The notes under the pieces: generated by a model
Told to the model about the DNA's origin: nothing
The model's input: only the letters and a program-made list of their open reading frames with translations
Databases searched by the model: none
Source of the DNA: RPQJ01 sp963754125
GTDB taxonomy: Bacteria; Pseudomonadota; Gammaproteobacteria; Steroidobacterales; Steroidobacteraceae
Length of the DNA: 64,000 nt
Direction of reading: 5' to 3'
Assembly: GCA_963754125.1 (NCBI GenBank)
Contig: CAVWEX010000014.1
Span: 1,077,892 to 1,141,891, forward strand
Position numbers and translations under genes: made by a program
Part shown: positions 43,734 through 53,965 of the stretch, in pieces
Layout of the letters: the number at the start of each line of letters is the position of its first letter
How positions within the stretch are numbered: the first letter of the stretch is position 1

Positions 43734-44490
43734 AGCCGAGCAGACCGGGCAGTCCGGCGCCTTCCGGATCGCGACCGTGCGCGTGGCGCCGCTGAGGCCG
43801 TCGTAGATCCACAGCCGGTTGCGCAGCCCGGACTCCAGGCCGAGCAGCAGCTTCAGCGCCTCGGTGGCGAGCAGCGCGCCGATGGTGCCCGCCACGGGCG
43901 CGAGGATGCCCTGGCCGGCGCAGTTGGCGAAGTTCTCGTCCTCGTCCGAGTACAGGCACCGGTAGCAGGGGCTCGCCGCGTCGTCGTTCAGGAACACCGC
44001 CACCTGGCCCTCGAAGCGGATCGCGGCGCCGGTCACCAGCGGCCTGCGCGCGGCGACGCAGGCCGCGTTCAGCTGGAGGCGCGTCGGGAAGTTGTCGGTG
44101 CAGTCGAGCACGAGGCTGCACGCGCTGACGGCGTCGCGCAGCTCGTCCGCGTCCAGCCGCCGGTTCAGCACGTTGACGTGGGGCGCCGGGTTCGCGGCCC
44201 GCAGCCGCTCCGCCGTGGCGTGGGTCTTGTACTCGCCCACGTCGCTCTCGCGGAACAGGATCTGCCGGGGCAGGTTGGTGGCGTCCACCCGGTCGAAGTC
44301 GTTGATCACCAGGTGCCCGACGCCCGCATTCGCGAGATAGAGGCTGGCCACCGAGCCGAGGCCGCCGAGCCCGACCACCAGCACGCTGGACTGCTCCAGC
44401 CGCCGCTGGCCGCTCCGCGCCCACCTGGGGGAGGGCCAGGTGGCGGCTGTAGCGGACCGGATCCACCGTGGTCATGGCCGGGTTCCTCAT
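43730..44490 (-). CDS. moeB: MoeB/ThiF family adenylyltransferase (frameshifted)
   Basis: E1-like enzyme that adenylates the C-terminus of a small sulfur carrier (MoaD or ThiS). N-terminal VDPVRYSRHLALPQVG, nucleotide-binding VLVVGLGGLGSVASLYLANA (near residue 35), FDRVDATNLPRQILF, VLDCTDNFPTRLQLNAACV, and zinc cysteines in SPCYRCLYSD and APDCPVCSA. Extra base near 44425. The ATG at 44490 overlaps the prmC stop (TGATG). The natural stop is probably the REP TAG at 43730-43732, needing one correction. Next to prmC as in pseudomonads. Confidence 0.9.
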
Positions 44491-45356
44491 CACGGCGGCG
44501 CCCCGATCTGCCCTTCGCTGACCCGCGGGACGGCCCGCCAGGTCCGTCACCGTGGCCACGTTGCCGAAGCCGGCCTCCTTCAGCAGCCCGCGCACATCCT
44601 CGCCCTGCCGGAAGCCGTGCTCCAGCAGCAGCCAGCCGCCCGGCCGCAGGTAGCGGGGCGCGCCCTCCGTGATGACGCGGTAGGCGCTCGAGGCCATCCC
44701 GACCGCCGTCCAGCGCCACGCGCGGCTCGAAGCCCAGTTCCGGGTCGGTGAGCGACCACTCGTCCGCGGCGATGTAGGGCGGGTTCGACACGATCATGTG
44801 GAAGCGCCACCGGGCCGAGTCCGGCCTGCGGCAGCGGCGCGAACCAGTCGCCCTGCCTGAAGGTGACGTTCCGCAGCGCCAGGGCCTTCGCGTTGCGCCG
44901 GGCCACGGCGAGCGCCGGCTTGCTGAGGTCGGTGGCCAGCACCTTGCAGGCCGGGCGCTCCCGCGCGATCGCCAGCGCGATGGCGCCGGTGCCGGTGCCC
45001 AGGTCCGCGATGGTCCAGGCCGCGTCCGCCGGAATCCGGGCGAGGGCCCGCTCCACCAGCAGTTCGGTCTCCGGCCGCGGGACGAGCGTCGCGCCCGTGA
45101 CCGCCAGGGTGAACGACCAGAAGTCCCGCTGGCCCACCAGCTGGGCGACGGGCCGGCGCGTCTCCCGCTCGGCGAGCAGCGCCGCGTAGCGTTCCTCGGC
45201 CTCGGTGGGCACGCTGCTGAACAGGGACCGGTAGAGTTCCTCCCGGCGCTGGCCGAGGGCGTGGCCGAGCAGCAGCTCGGCGTCCAGCCGGGGCGAGCCG
45301 CCGAGGCCCCCGAGGCGCCGGGCCCCGTCGCGCAACAGCTGATCCACAGTGCTCAT
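44490..45356 (-). CDS. prmC: Release factor glutamine methyltransferase PrmC/HemK (frameshifted)
   Basis: Methylates the glutamine of the GGQ motif in release factors 1 and 2. N-terminal helical domain (LRDGARRLGGLGGSPRLDAE), VPRPETELLVERAL, SAM motif IADLGTGTGAIALAIARERP, and the catalytic FHMIVSNPPYIAADEWSL. Frame breaks near 44815, 44705 and 44530, and possibly more. About 287 residues. Normally next to prfA; here prfA lies about 5 kb away at 50341. Confidence 0.94.
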
Positions 45357-45408
45357 GACGCTATGTTAGCCTGCCGCCCCCGCGACAGTTCAGGCTCAGG
45401 GCCCCGCC

Positions 45409-46570
45409 ATGGCAGGAAAGAACAGCCAGTTCGAGACCAAGGTCATTCACGCCGGTGAGACCAGCGACGCGGCGACCGGCGCCGTCATGCCGCCGATCGT
45501 CACCAGCACGACCTTCGAATGGGAAGCGCTGGGCCAGCCGCGGGAGCACATCTACACCCGCTCGTCGAACCCGACGCGGGATGCGCTGGAGCGCTGCGTG
45601 GCCGAGCTCGAGTCCGGCGTGCGGGCGCTGGCCTACGCCTCCGGCCAGGCGGCGACGGCCGGCATCCTCGACCTGCTCGACGCGGGCAGCCACGTGATCG
45701 CGCCGCTGGACTTCTACGGCGGCACCCGCCGGCTCTTCGACCAGGTGCGCCGGCGGATCGGCGCGCTCGAATTCACCTGGGTGGACATGACCGACCCGGC
45801 GCGCGTTGCCGCCGCGATCCGGCCGGCCACGAAGCTGATCTGGATCGAGACGCCGACCAACCCGCTGCTCAAGATCACCGACATCGCCGCGATCGTGGCC
45901 ATCGCCCGCCAGCACAAGGTGCTGACCTGCGTGGACAACACCTTCGCCACGCCGTGCTTCCAGCGGCCGCTGGAGCTCGGCGTCGACATCGTCATGCACT
46001 CGGCCACCAAGTACTTCGGCGGGCACTCCGACGTGCTCGGCGGCATCAACGTGGTGGCCGACGCGGAGCTGGGCAAGCAGCTGCACCTGCTGCGCAGCGC
46101 GTCCGGCGGCGTGCTGGGGCCCTTCGATTCCTACCTGGTGCTCCGGGGCATCAAGACGCTGGCGCTGCGCATGGAGCGGCACTGCTCGAACGCGCTGGCG
46201 ATTGCGCAGCACCTGGAGAAGCACCCGCGGGTGGCGAAGGTCTACTACCCGGGACTGCCCGCCCATCCCCAGCACGCGCTGGCGAAGCGGCAGATGGGCA
46301 GCTTCGGCGGCATCGTCTGCTTCGAGATCAAGGGCGACGCCAGCCGCGGTGGGCGGCTTCCTGAACCGGCTGCAGGTGTTCACCGTGGCCGAGAGCCTGG
46401 GTGCCGTGGAGAGCCTGGCCGGCCAGCCGGCCACCATGAGCCACTCCAGCGTGCCCACGGACGAGCGCCGGAAGATGGGCATCGCCGACAACCTGGTGCG
46501 GCTGTCGGTCGGCATCGAGGGCCTGCAGGACCTGCTCGCCGACCTCGACCAGGCCTTGATGACGCCGTAG
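45409..46570 (+). CDS. Cystathionine gamma-synthase / gamma-lyase family PLP enzyme (frameshifted)
   Basis: Cys/Met-metabolism PLP enzyme. FETKVIHAGETSDAATGAVM and PPIVTSTTFEW near the N-terminus, YTRSSNPTRDALERCVAELE, the PLP-stacking ALAYASGQAATAGILDLL, IETPTNPLLKITDIAAI, VDNTFATPCFQRPLELG, and the Schiff-base lysine in VMHSATKYFGGHSDVLGG (near residue 205). One extra base near 46350. 387 residues. Sequence resembles cystathionine gamma-synthase/lyase more than O-succinylhomoserine sulfhydrylase; the reaction direction cannot be read from sequence. Divergent from prmC; the stop TAG is in the REP. Confidence 0.88.
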
Positions 46571-46662
46571 GAGCGGCTTCAGGCGCGACCGGCTACTCGC
46601 CTCGAGACGCGCGGACGCGACTCTGCGCGGGAGCGCCGGGTCGCGGCTGAAGCCGCTCCTAC
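46567..46662. repeat. REP palindrome between the cystathionine enzyme and aqpZ
   Basis: Arms GTAGGAGCGGCTTCAGGCGC and GGCTGAAGCCGCTCCTAC at the ends of a 96-base unit with an inner GC-rich centre. Lies between converging gene ends and supplies the stop of the left gene. Confidence 0.88.
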
Positions 46663-46670
46663 GGCAGCAA

Positions 46671-47363
46671 CTAGTCCTTCGCCGACAGCCAGCGGTGCGC
46701 GACGCCCGCGAGGATGCCGCCGGCGATCGGCGCCACCCAGAACACCCAGAGCTGCTGGATGGCCCAGCCGCCGACGAACAGCGCCTGGCTGGTGCTGCGG
46801 GCCGGGTTCACCGACGTGTTGGTGACCGGGATGCTGATCAGGTGGATCAGCGTCAGGCCGAGGCCGATGGCGATCGGCGCGAAGCCCGCCGGGGCCCGCG
46901 CGTCGGTGGCGCCGAGGATGATCATCAGGAAGAAGAAGGTCAGCACGACCTCGCAGATCAGCGCGGCCTGCAGGCTGTAGCCGCCGGGCGAGTGCTCGCC
47001 GAAGCCGTTCGCGGCGAAGCCGCTCTGCACGAGGTTGAAGTCCGCCTTGCCCGTGGCGATGGCCGCGATGACCGCGGCGCCGGCGATGCCGCCGATCACC
47101 TGCGCGACGATGTAGGGCACCACGTCGCCGGTGGGCACCTTGCCCGCGGACCAGAGGCCGAGCGTCACGGCCGGGTTCAGGTGGCAGCCCGAGATGTGGC
47201 CGATGGCAAAGGCCATGGTCAGCACGGTGAGGCCGAAGGCCAGCGACACGCCGACGAAGGCGATCCCGAGGTCCGGGAAGCCCGCGGCCAGCACGGCGCT
47301 GCCGCAGCCGCCGAGCACGAGCCAGGCGGTTCCCAGGAATTCCGCACTGAGTTTCTTGAGCAT
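46671..47363 (-). CDS. aqpZ: Aquaporin Z
   Basis: Inner-membrane water channel. Intact, 230 residues, six helices and two half-helices with NPA motifs: SGCHLNPAVTLGLW (near residue 63) and TNTSVNPARSTSQAL (near 185). The selectivity-filter Arg follows the second NPA. Starts MLKKLSAEFLGTAWLVLGGC as in AqpZ proteins. A separate unit, flanked by REPs on both sides. Confidence 0.97.
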   Translation of the reverse strand: MLKKLSAEFLGTAWLVLGGCGSAVLAAGFPDLGIAFVGVSLAFGLTVLTMAFAIGHISGCHLNPAVTLGLWSAGKVPTGDVVPYIVAQVIGGIAGAAVIAAIATGKADFNLVQSGFAANGFGEHSPGGYSLQAALICEVVLTFFFLMIILGATDARAPAGFAPIAIGLGLTLIHLISIPVTNTSVNPARSTSQALFVGGWAIQQLWVFWVAPIAGGILAGVAHRWLSAKD

Positions 47364-47376
47364 GATGGTTCCCCCT

Positions 47377-47448
47377 GTAGGAGCGGCTTCAGCCGCGATT
47401 CTTGAATCGTGATCGGTGACCCGCAGTCGCGGCTGAAGCCGCTCCTAC
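47377..47448. repeat. REP palindrome between aqpZ and the DUF885 gene
   Basis: Arms GTAGGAGCGGCTTCAGCCGC and GCGGCTGAAGCCGCTCCTAC, perfect. The left end is 13 bases upstream of the aqpZ ATG; the right TAG (47445-47447) is the stop of the DUF885 gene. Confidence 0.92.
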
Positions 47449-49311
47449 GGTCTGTCGTTCGCTGCGCGCTTCAGTTCCGCCGGAATGAACTCGTCCTGCA
47501 CCAGCCTCGCGAGCAGGGCGGGCGGCAGGACGCCCTGGGCCAGCACGAAGTCGTGGAAGCGCTGGCGGTCGAAGCGGCTGCCCAAGCGCTACTTCCGTGC
47601 TGGCGCGCAGGTCCAGCAGGCGCTGGTAGCCGTAGAAGTAGCTCGTGGCCTGGCCCGGCGCGCGGAAGGTGTAGCGCTGCAGTTCCTGTTCCGCGTTGGC
47701 CTCGGTCATCACGACTTCCTCGACGAGCACCCGCCGTGCTTCGTCGAGGCTGATCGTGCCCTGCTGCAGGCCCGGGATCGAGGAAGGCGCGGGCGGCCCG
47801 GAGCAGGCGGAACTGGAGCGCGATGAGCTGGCCATCGAGGGGCAGGTAGGGCTGCGTCTCCGCCTCGGCATACAGCGCCCAGCCCTCCACGTTGACGCTG
47901 TTGAAGGCGAACAGCGCGCGGGCCAGCGACACGCCGTTCTCCACCATGCTGGCGAACTGCAGTTCGTGGCCCGGGCCGCGCCTCGTGGGCCGTGAGGGTC
48001 CAGGTGGCCGCGTCGAAGCGTGAAGTCCTCGAGGCGCCGCGCCGGGGCCTCGCCCTCGACGGGCGGCATGGCGAGCGGCAGCACGAACTCGCCCTGCTCG
48101 CCCTGGTTGTTGACGAAGGGCGGCGGCTTCATCTGCGGCGACGGCACCGACGGCGCTCTCCGCCGCCGTGGCCAGCCGGATGATCGCCTCGCGCTCCGGC
48201 AGCGTCACGATCTTCTGCGGTCCGGATGATGTCCTCGATCACGGCCAGCCGTTCCCGGTACAGGGGCAGGGTGGCCTCGCCCGTCACCTGGCGGCTCCGC
48301 AGTTCGCGGATGACGCCGGGGTAGTCGCTGGCCTCGAGCTTCAGGTCCCGCGCCACGACCGGCGCCAGGGCGATCATCTGGTTGCGGACCTCCATGAAGG
48401 CCGTCCGCGCCCGGGCCGCGAGCTCCGCCGGCGGGATGTCCACGCCGACTTCCCGGAGCCGCACGGCGTACAGGTCCGCCGGCAGGCGGAAGTCCTCCCG
48501 CGCCCGCGGCAGCACCTCCCGCCGCAGGAAGTCGTCGTAGGCCGCGACCTGCACCCGCAGTTCCTTCAGCGGCCTTGTCGCCGTCCTTCACCTTGTACTG
48601 GTCGAGCAGTTCCTGCGACGCCGTCCAGGTACAGGGAGCTGTTGGCCAGCTGCTGCTCGAGTTCGTCCCGGAGGGGATAGAGCAGGCCGATGCGTGCCCA
48701 GCTGCTCCCGGACCCGCGCCTCGGCCAGCACGGCGATCGGCGCATAGCCCTCCTCGAGGCCGGCATAGCGCCGCAGCCGGACGGCGGCGGCGGGGTGCCG
48801 TTCCTGCGCGACCTGGTCCGTCAGCAGGGCGCGCACGCCGTTGTAGACCTGCTCCGCCACGTCGAAGCTGGGCAGCAGGTAGCGCTGGTTCGGCTTCCTC
48901 GATCGCCGCCTGCAGGAGCGCGTCCTGCCGGAGGATCTCCAGGTCCTGGACGACGCGCGGATCCCTGACGACGGCGCGCCGCTCGTCCAGTTCCCGGGCC
49001 GCCGAGGTGAAGGCGGCCCGGATGCGGTCGCTCAGGGCGAGCCCGAGGTCGGCGACGCGGTTGTCCAGGCCGGCCACGCCGATCTCGCCGGCCATCTCCG
49101 GGTAGAAGCGCGCGTAGGTGTCGAGCAGGATCTGGGCCTCGGCGTTGCTCTTCGCGATCCACGCCGGCTGGCGCGCTGCGGGCTCGGCGGTGCCGCGGCT
49201 CCTGGGCGATGGCGCCGCTGGCTGGCCAGCAGCAGCGCCAGTAGGAGCGCCTTCAGGCGCGACCGGACGTCGTCGACTGGTCGCGCCTGAAGGCGCTCCT
49301 ACGGCGTGCAT
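47445..49311 (-). CDS. DUF885 family protein, predicted secreted metallopeptidase-like (frameshifted)
   Basis: About 610 residues. The DUF885 family has an alpha-helical carboxypeptidase-like fold; the enzymatic role is poorly known. Conserved motifs are the possible metal site TAHEARPGHELQFASMVENG (near residue 440), FAFNSVNVEGWALYAEAETQ, and RYTFRAPGQATSYFYGYQRL near the end. A signal peptide is readable as LKALLLALLLAS then AIAQEP, and that stretch is the REP at 49241. The frame opens at ATG 49311 (MHAVGAPSGATS), also within the REP. Many extra bases (near 49215, 48890, 48700, 48625, 48570, 48225, 48150, 48015, 47980, 47785 and 47590). Gap of 6 bases after cysK. Confidence 0.78.
49241..49302. 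repeat. REP palindrome overlapping the 5' end of the DUF885 gene
   Basis: Arms GTAGGAGCGCCTTCAGGCGC and GCGCCTGAAGGCGCTCCTAC, perfect. Unlike the other copies it lies inside a gene start: its right-hand bases encode part of the signal peptide. Confidence 0.9.
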
Positions 49312-49317
49312 TCATGT

Positions 49318-50334
49318 TCATGCCTCCAGCTTAAGCCATTCGGGCAGGGCCAGGCCCCGGCCGGCCAGGAATTCGCGGTTGAAGAGCCGCTGGCGGTAGC
49401 GCAGCCCGGAGTCGCAGAGGACGGTGACGATCACATGGCCCGGCCCGAGCGCCCGGGCCAGGCGCACGGCGCCCGCCACGTTGACGCCGCTGGAGCCACC
49501 GAGCAGGAGGCCCTCGCTGCGGATCAGGTCGTAGACCAGCGGGATGGATTCGCTGTCCGGGATCTGGAAGGGGTGCTCCACCGGCGTGTCGGCGAAGTTG
49601 GCCGTGATGCGGCTGGTGCCGATGCCTTCGCTGATCGAGCTGCCCTCGGCCTTGAGTTCGCCGCTGGTGAAGTAGTTGTAGAGCGCCGAGCCCTGCGGGT
49701 CGGCCAGGCCGATCTGCACCGCCTTGTTGCGGGCCCGGAGGCCCCGGGCGGTGCCGGCCAGCGTGCCGCCGGTGCCCACCGAGCAGATGAAGCCGTCCAC
49801 GCGGCCGCCCGTCTGGTCCCAGATCTCCGGCCGCCGTGGTCTGCTCGTGATACTCGCGGTTGGCGACGTTGTCGAACTGGTTGGCCCAGCACGGCGCCGT
49901 TGGGCGCGGTCGCCGCCAGCTCCTCCGCCAGCCGCCGCGAGGTGTGCACGAAGTGGTTCGGGTCCTTGAAGGGCACCGCCGGCACCAGCCGGACCTCCGC
50001 GCCGTAGGCCCGGAGGGTGTCCACCTTGTCCCTGCTCTGGTTGTCCGGCATCACGATGACGGTCGGGTAGCCGAGGCAGTTGCCGACGACGGCGAGGCCG
50101 ATGCCGGTGTTGCCCGCCGTGCCCTCGACGATGATGCCGCCGGGCCGGAGCTGGCCGCGGCGCTCGGCGTCCCGCACGATGCCCAGCGCGGCCCGGTCCT
50201 TCACCGAGCCGCCCGGGTTCATGAACTCGGCCTTGCCGAGGATCTCGCAGCCCGTGGCGTCGGAGAGCTTGTTGAGCCGGATCAGCGGCGTGTTGCCGAT
50301 GCTGTCGATCAGCGTGGGAAAGCGGCGTCTGCAT
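49318..50334 (-). CDS. Cysteine synthase, CysK/CBS family (frameshifted)
   Basis: PLP enzyme making cysteine from O-acetylserine and sulfide. FPTLIDSIGNTPLIRLNKLS, the PLP lysine in FMNPGGSVKDRAALGIV (near residue 48), VEGTAGNTGIGLAVVGNCLG, WANQFDNVANREYHEQTT, phosphate-binding SVGTGGTLAGTARGLR, and LGGSSGVNVAGAVRLA. Extra bases near 50325, 49895 and 49830. About 337 residues, with no CBS regulatory domains. A cystathionine beta-synthase role is possible, since a cystathionine gamma-type enzyme lies nearby. Begins 6 bases after prfA stops. Confidence 0.88.
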   Translation of the reverse strand: MQTPLSHADRQHRQHAADPAQQALRRHGLRDPRQGRVHEPGRLGEGPGRAGHRAGRRAPRPAPARRHHRRGHGGQHRHRPRRRRQLPRLPDRHRDAGQPEQGQGGHPPGLRRGGPAGAGGALQGPEPLRAHLAAAGGGAGGDRAQRRRAGPTSSTTSPTASITSRPRRPEIWDQTGGRVDGFICSVGTGGTLAGTARGLRARNKAVQIGLADPQGSALYNYFTSGELKAEGSSISEGIGTSRITANFADTPVEHPFQIPDSESIPLVYDLIRSEGLLLGGSSGVNVAGAVRLARALGPGHVIVTVLCDSGLRYRQRLFNREFLAGRGLALPEWLKLEA

Positions 50335-50340
50335 GCGTGG

Positions 50341-51427
50341 TCAACCTTCGAGGGCGGCGAGCTGTTCGGCCTGGTATTCGTTGATGAGGGGCTCGATGAG
50401 GGCATCCAGCTTGCCCTCGAGGATGTCGTCGAGCTTGTACAGCGTGAGATTGATGCGGTGGTCCGTCACCCGGCTCTGGGCATAGTTGTAGGTGCGGATG
50501 CGCTCGGAGCGGTCGCCGGTGCCGACCTGGCTCTTGCGGCGGGCGGCCTGCTCGCTGCTCTGCTTCCGCCGGGCCTGGTCGAGCAGCTTGGCCTGCAGCA
50601 GCTTCAGGGCCCGGGCGCGGTTCTTGTGCTGGGAGCGCTCGTCCTGGCACTCCACCACGAGCCCGGTGGGCAGGTGCGTGATGCGCACGGCCGAGTCGGT
50701 CTTGTTGACGTGCTGGCCGCCGGCGCCGGAGGCGCGGTAGGTGTCGGTGCGCAGCTCGGCCGGGTTGATCGGCGATGGCGTCGATCTCCTCCGGCTCCGG
50801 CAGCACGGCGACCGTGCAGGTCGAGGTGTGGACGCGGCCCTGGGCCTCGGTTTCCGGGACGCGCTGCACCCGGTGGGCGCCGGACTCGAACTTGAGGCGC
50901 GAGTAGGCGCCGCGCGCCGATGATCCGGCTGATGATCTCCTTGAAGCCGCCGTGCTCGCCGCTGTTGGAATTCACCACCTCGATCTGCCAGCCGCGGCCC
51001 TCGGCGTACCGGGAGTACATGCGGAAGAGGTCGCCGGCGAAGATCGCCGCCTCGTCGCCGCCGGCCGCGGCCCGGATCTCCAGGTAGATGTTGCTGTCGT
51101 CGAGGGGATCCTTCGGGATCAGCTGCAGGCGCACCCGCGCCTCCAGATCCTCGAGTTCGCTGCGGATGCGGCCGACTTCTTCCTGGCCCAGCCGCCGGAT
51201 GTCGGCGTCGCTGTCGTGTCAGCATCTCGGCCGCGGTCGCCTGGTCGGCCTCGGTCTTCCGCCACTGCCGGAACAGGTTCACCACCGGCATCAGCTGGGA
51301 GTATTCCCGGGACATGTCGCGAAACCGGCCCTGGTCGCTCGATCACCCGTGGGTCGTTCAGCAGCTCGCCGAGCTCCTCGGAACGGGCGACGAGTTTCTC
51401 GAGCTTTTCGACGATGGAGGGCTGCAT
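50341..51427 (-). CDS. prfA: Peptide chain release factor 1 (frameshifted)
   Basis: Terminates translation at UAA and UAG. N-terminal VEKLEKLVARSEELGELLND, domain 2 YLEIRAAAGGDEAAIFAGDL, FESGAHRVQRVPETEAQGRV, the catalytic GGQ in RASGAGGQHVNKTDSAVRIT (near residue 232), and ERIRTYNYAQSRVTDHRINL. Extra bases near 51345, 51220, 50915 and 50770. About 361 residues. This factor matters here, because many genes in the window end in TAG. hemA is missing from its usual position upstream. Confidence 0.96.
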
Positions 51428-51446
51428 TCCCGTTATTATCCCTGAT

Positions 51447-53158
51447 GTGAATCCCGCACGCTAACCGCGCACCTTACCTCACGCCAATCCGTTACCGGGT
51501 CCGCCCCTGGTCCTGGCGCTGCTCCTGGCGCTGCTGCTGGCGCTGCCCTGCGGCGCGCCGGCGCCGGCGAGCGCCGCCGCCGACCCGGAGGAGCTGCTGC
51601 GCGACGCGGAGGTGGCGCTCGGCAAGCGGGATCTGCCCGGGGCCGCGGCGCGCCTTCGCGGCGGCCGCCGAAGCCTCCCCGGATGTCACCGTGGCGGAGC
51701 GCGCCACCCAGTTCACCTTCGGCGCGGGCTTCGATGCCCTCGCCGAGCGGGCCGTCAGCCGCTGGGTGGAGCTCGCGCCGGACAACCCGCTGCCCCGGGA
51801 GCTGCTCGGGCGGCTGAAGCTGCGCCGGCACGCCGTGGACGAGGCCACCGCCGACCTGCTGGCGGCGCTGGGCCCCGGCGAGCCGCGGCGGGACGAGGTT
51901 TACCTGGCGCTGGCCGTCGGACCTGTCCGCGGAGGACAACGCCGGGCTCGTCACCCGGGCGCTCGCGCGACTCACCGCCCTCGATCCCCTGGCGCCCGGC
52001 CTGCAGCTGGCGCTGGGCACCGCGGCCCTGCGCTCCGGCGACTACGACCTGGCGCTGGGCGCGGCCGAGACGGCGGCGCTGGACGATCCGGAATGGCCCG
52101 AGCCCCAGCTGCTGATGGCTCGCGCCCTGGCCGCCTCCGGCCGCGACGAGGAGGCGCTGGCGAAGGCGGCGGCCGATCAGCACTGCGGCCCCGAATCCCC
52201 TGATCGATCTCGAGTACGCGCGGCTGCTGGCGGACGTCGGGCAAGGCCGACGAGGCGCGTGAGAAGCTCGCCGACCTGACCACGCCGGTTCGGTGATCGG
52301 CCCGAGATCAACCGGACGCTGGCCTTCCTCGATCTGGCCGCGGGCGACCTGGACGCGCGCCGACCAGCGCTTCGACGCGCTCGACGACACGGGCGCGGAC
52401 CGCTTCGAGTCCTTCTACTACCGCGCGCAGATCGCCGCCGAGCGCGGCGACCCCGAAGGCGCCCGGCGCTACTTCGGCCGCATCAGCTCCGGCCCGTACC
52501 TGGTCCCGGCGCAGCTGGCGATCGCCGAGAGCCTGGTCCGGGCTGGCGAGGCCGGGGCAGGCCGTGGAGCACCTGACGGCCTTCGGGCTCGATCACCCGG
52601 CCCAGGCCTTCGAGGTGCTGGAGTACAAGGCGCAGATCCTGCAGGCGATGAAGCGCCCGGACGACGCGCTGGCCGTGTATGGCGAGGCCCTGCAGTACAA
52701 GCCGACCGCGATTCCGGTCCTGCTTGCCCGCGGCGCGCTGCTCGAGCAGGAGGGGCGGATCCGCGAAGCCCTCGCGGACCTCGAGCGGGCCGTGGAGATC
52801 GCCCCGGACGATCCGATGGCCGCGAATGCCTACGGCTACATCCTGGCCAATCGCACCCGCCAGGCCCGCAAGGCCTGGCGCTACGTCCGCCGCGCCTACG
52901 AGATCGAGCCGGGCAGCGCCGCCATCCAGGACAGCGTGGGCTGGACGCTCTTCAAGCTCGGCCGCACCGAGGAGGCGCGCAGCCATCTCGAGGAGGCGCT
53001 GGACCGGCTGCCCGATCCCGGAGATCGCCAGCCACCTCGCCGACGTGCTCTGGAAGCTGGGCGACCGGGACACGGCCACCGACCTGCTCCTGTCGGCCGC
53101 GGTGGCGTTTCCGGACAGCAAGCCGGTGCGCGACACTGCCGAACGCCTGCTGGACTAG
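51447..53158 (+). CDS. Tetratricopeptide repeat protein, secreted (frameshifted)
   Basis: About 570 residues. N-terminal signal sequence (LVLALLLALLLALPCGAPAP) and then TPR-like helix pairs throughout. Clear repeats are QAFEVLEYKAQILQAMKRPD, DALAVYGEALQYKPTAIPVL, GRIREALADLERAVEIAPDD and GRTEEARSHLEEALDRLPDP. Homologues sit upstream of lolB in pseudomonads; function unknown, perhaps outer-membrane or wall assembly. The start is unclear: GTG at 51447 is in frame but followed five codons later by TAA, and no other start precedes the signal. Breaks near 51655, 51915, 52190, 52240, 52290, 52355, 52555 and 53020. Divergent from prfA; lolB follows after 3 bases. Confidence 0.82.
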
Positions 53159-53161
53159 CCG

Positions 53162-53800
53162 ATGCCGCGCACGGGGCGCCTGGCGAGGTACCTGCTGCCG
53201 GCCCTCCTGACCGGCGGCCTGCTCGGCCGGCTGCGCGGCCCCGTCGCGGATGGGCGAGGACCCGCCGACGGATCCGGCCGCGCGGCGCGCCGCCATCGAG
53301 GCCGTCAGCACCTGGGAAGCCCGGGGCCGGATTGCGCTGAAGACGCCGGGCACCAGCGGCCAGGGCAACTTTGCCTGGGTCCAGACGGGCGACACGGACC
53401 GTGCTCCGGGTCGCCGGGCCCTTCGGGGCCGGCGCCTACGAGATCCGCTGGGAGCCCGCGCGTCTCACGGTGCTGTCCGGCCGCGGCGAAGTGGCGGCCG
53501 ACTACACCGGCCCGGACGCCGCCCGGCGCTTCCTGGAGGAGCAGCTCGGCTGGTCACTGCCCGTGGCGAATGCCCGGTACTGGCTCCTGGGCCTGGCGGG
53601 GCCCGGCACCGCCGCCGTCGAGACGCTCGACGGCAGCGGACTGCTGGCCGCCCTGGTCCAGGACGGCTGGGACGTGAGCTACGGCGAGTACCGCCCGCAG
53701 GGCGCGGTGGCCCTGCCGCGCAAGCTGGTCCTGGCGAGCGACGGCGGGGCGCATCCGGCTCGTGATCGACCACTGGGATATTGAGTGGCGGGATTTCTGA
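53162..53800 (+). CDS. lolB: Outer-membrane lipoprotein insertion protein LolB (frameshifted)
   Basis: Receives lipoproteins from LolA and inserts them in the outer membrane. Signal peptide MPRTGRLARYLLPALLTGGL then, after one correction, the lipobox AGC. Core: WEARGRIALKTPGTSGQGNF, RVAGPFGAGAYEIRWEPARL, LLEEQLGW-type segment FLEEQLGWSLPVANARYWLL, and the end LVIDHWDIEWRDF. Extra bases near 53225, 53395 and 53757. About 210 residues. ispE normally follows lolB; here the tRNA-Gln gene comes directly. Confidence 0.88.
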
Positions 53801-53823
53801 CTGGCCGCCTGACAGCGTAAGAT
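53794..53823 (+). promoter_or_regulatory. Possible promoter of tRNA-Gln
   Basis: TTTCTG (53794-53799) and TAAGAT (53818-53823) with an 18-base spacer, 23 bases before the tRNA. The -35 overlaps the last codons of lolB. Confidence 0.4.
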
Positions 53824-53846
53824 TGCGCGGGCGGCGCAGACGCACT

Positions 53847-53921
53847 TGGGGCGTAGCCAAGTGGTAAGGCAGCGGGTTTTGATCCCGCCATCCGTAGGTT
53901 CGAATCCTACCGCCCCAGCCA
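53847..53921 (+). tRNA. tRNA-Gln (anticodon TTG)
   Basis: 75 bases with encoded CCA. Acceptor stem TGGGGCG pairs with CGCCCCA; anticodon arm GCGGG-TTTTGAT-CCCGC gives anticodon TTG; T-arm GTAGG-TTCGAAT-CCTAC. Position upstream of prs is conserved in gammaproteobacteria. GatCAB, encoded at 21831-25106, can make Gln-tRNA by amidation if the organism lacks glutaminyl-tRNA synthetase. Confidence 0.97.
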
Positions 53922-53965
53922 GTTTTCCAGCGAGTTTCCAGGATTCCAGGGACCAGCGATTTTCC

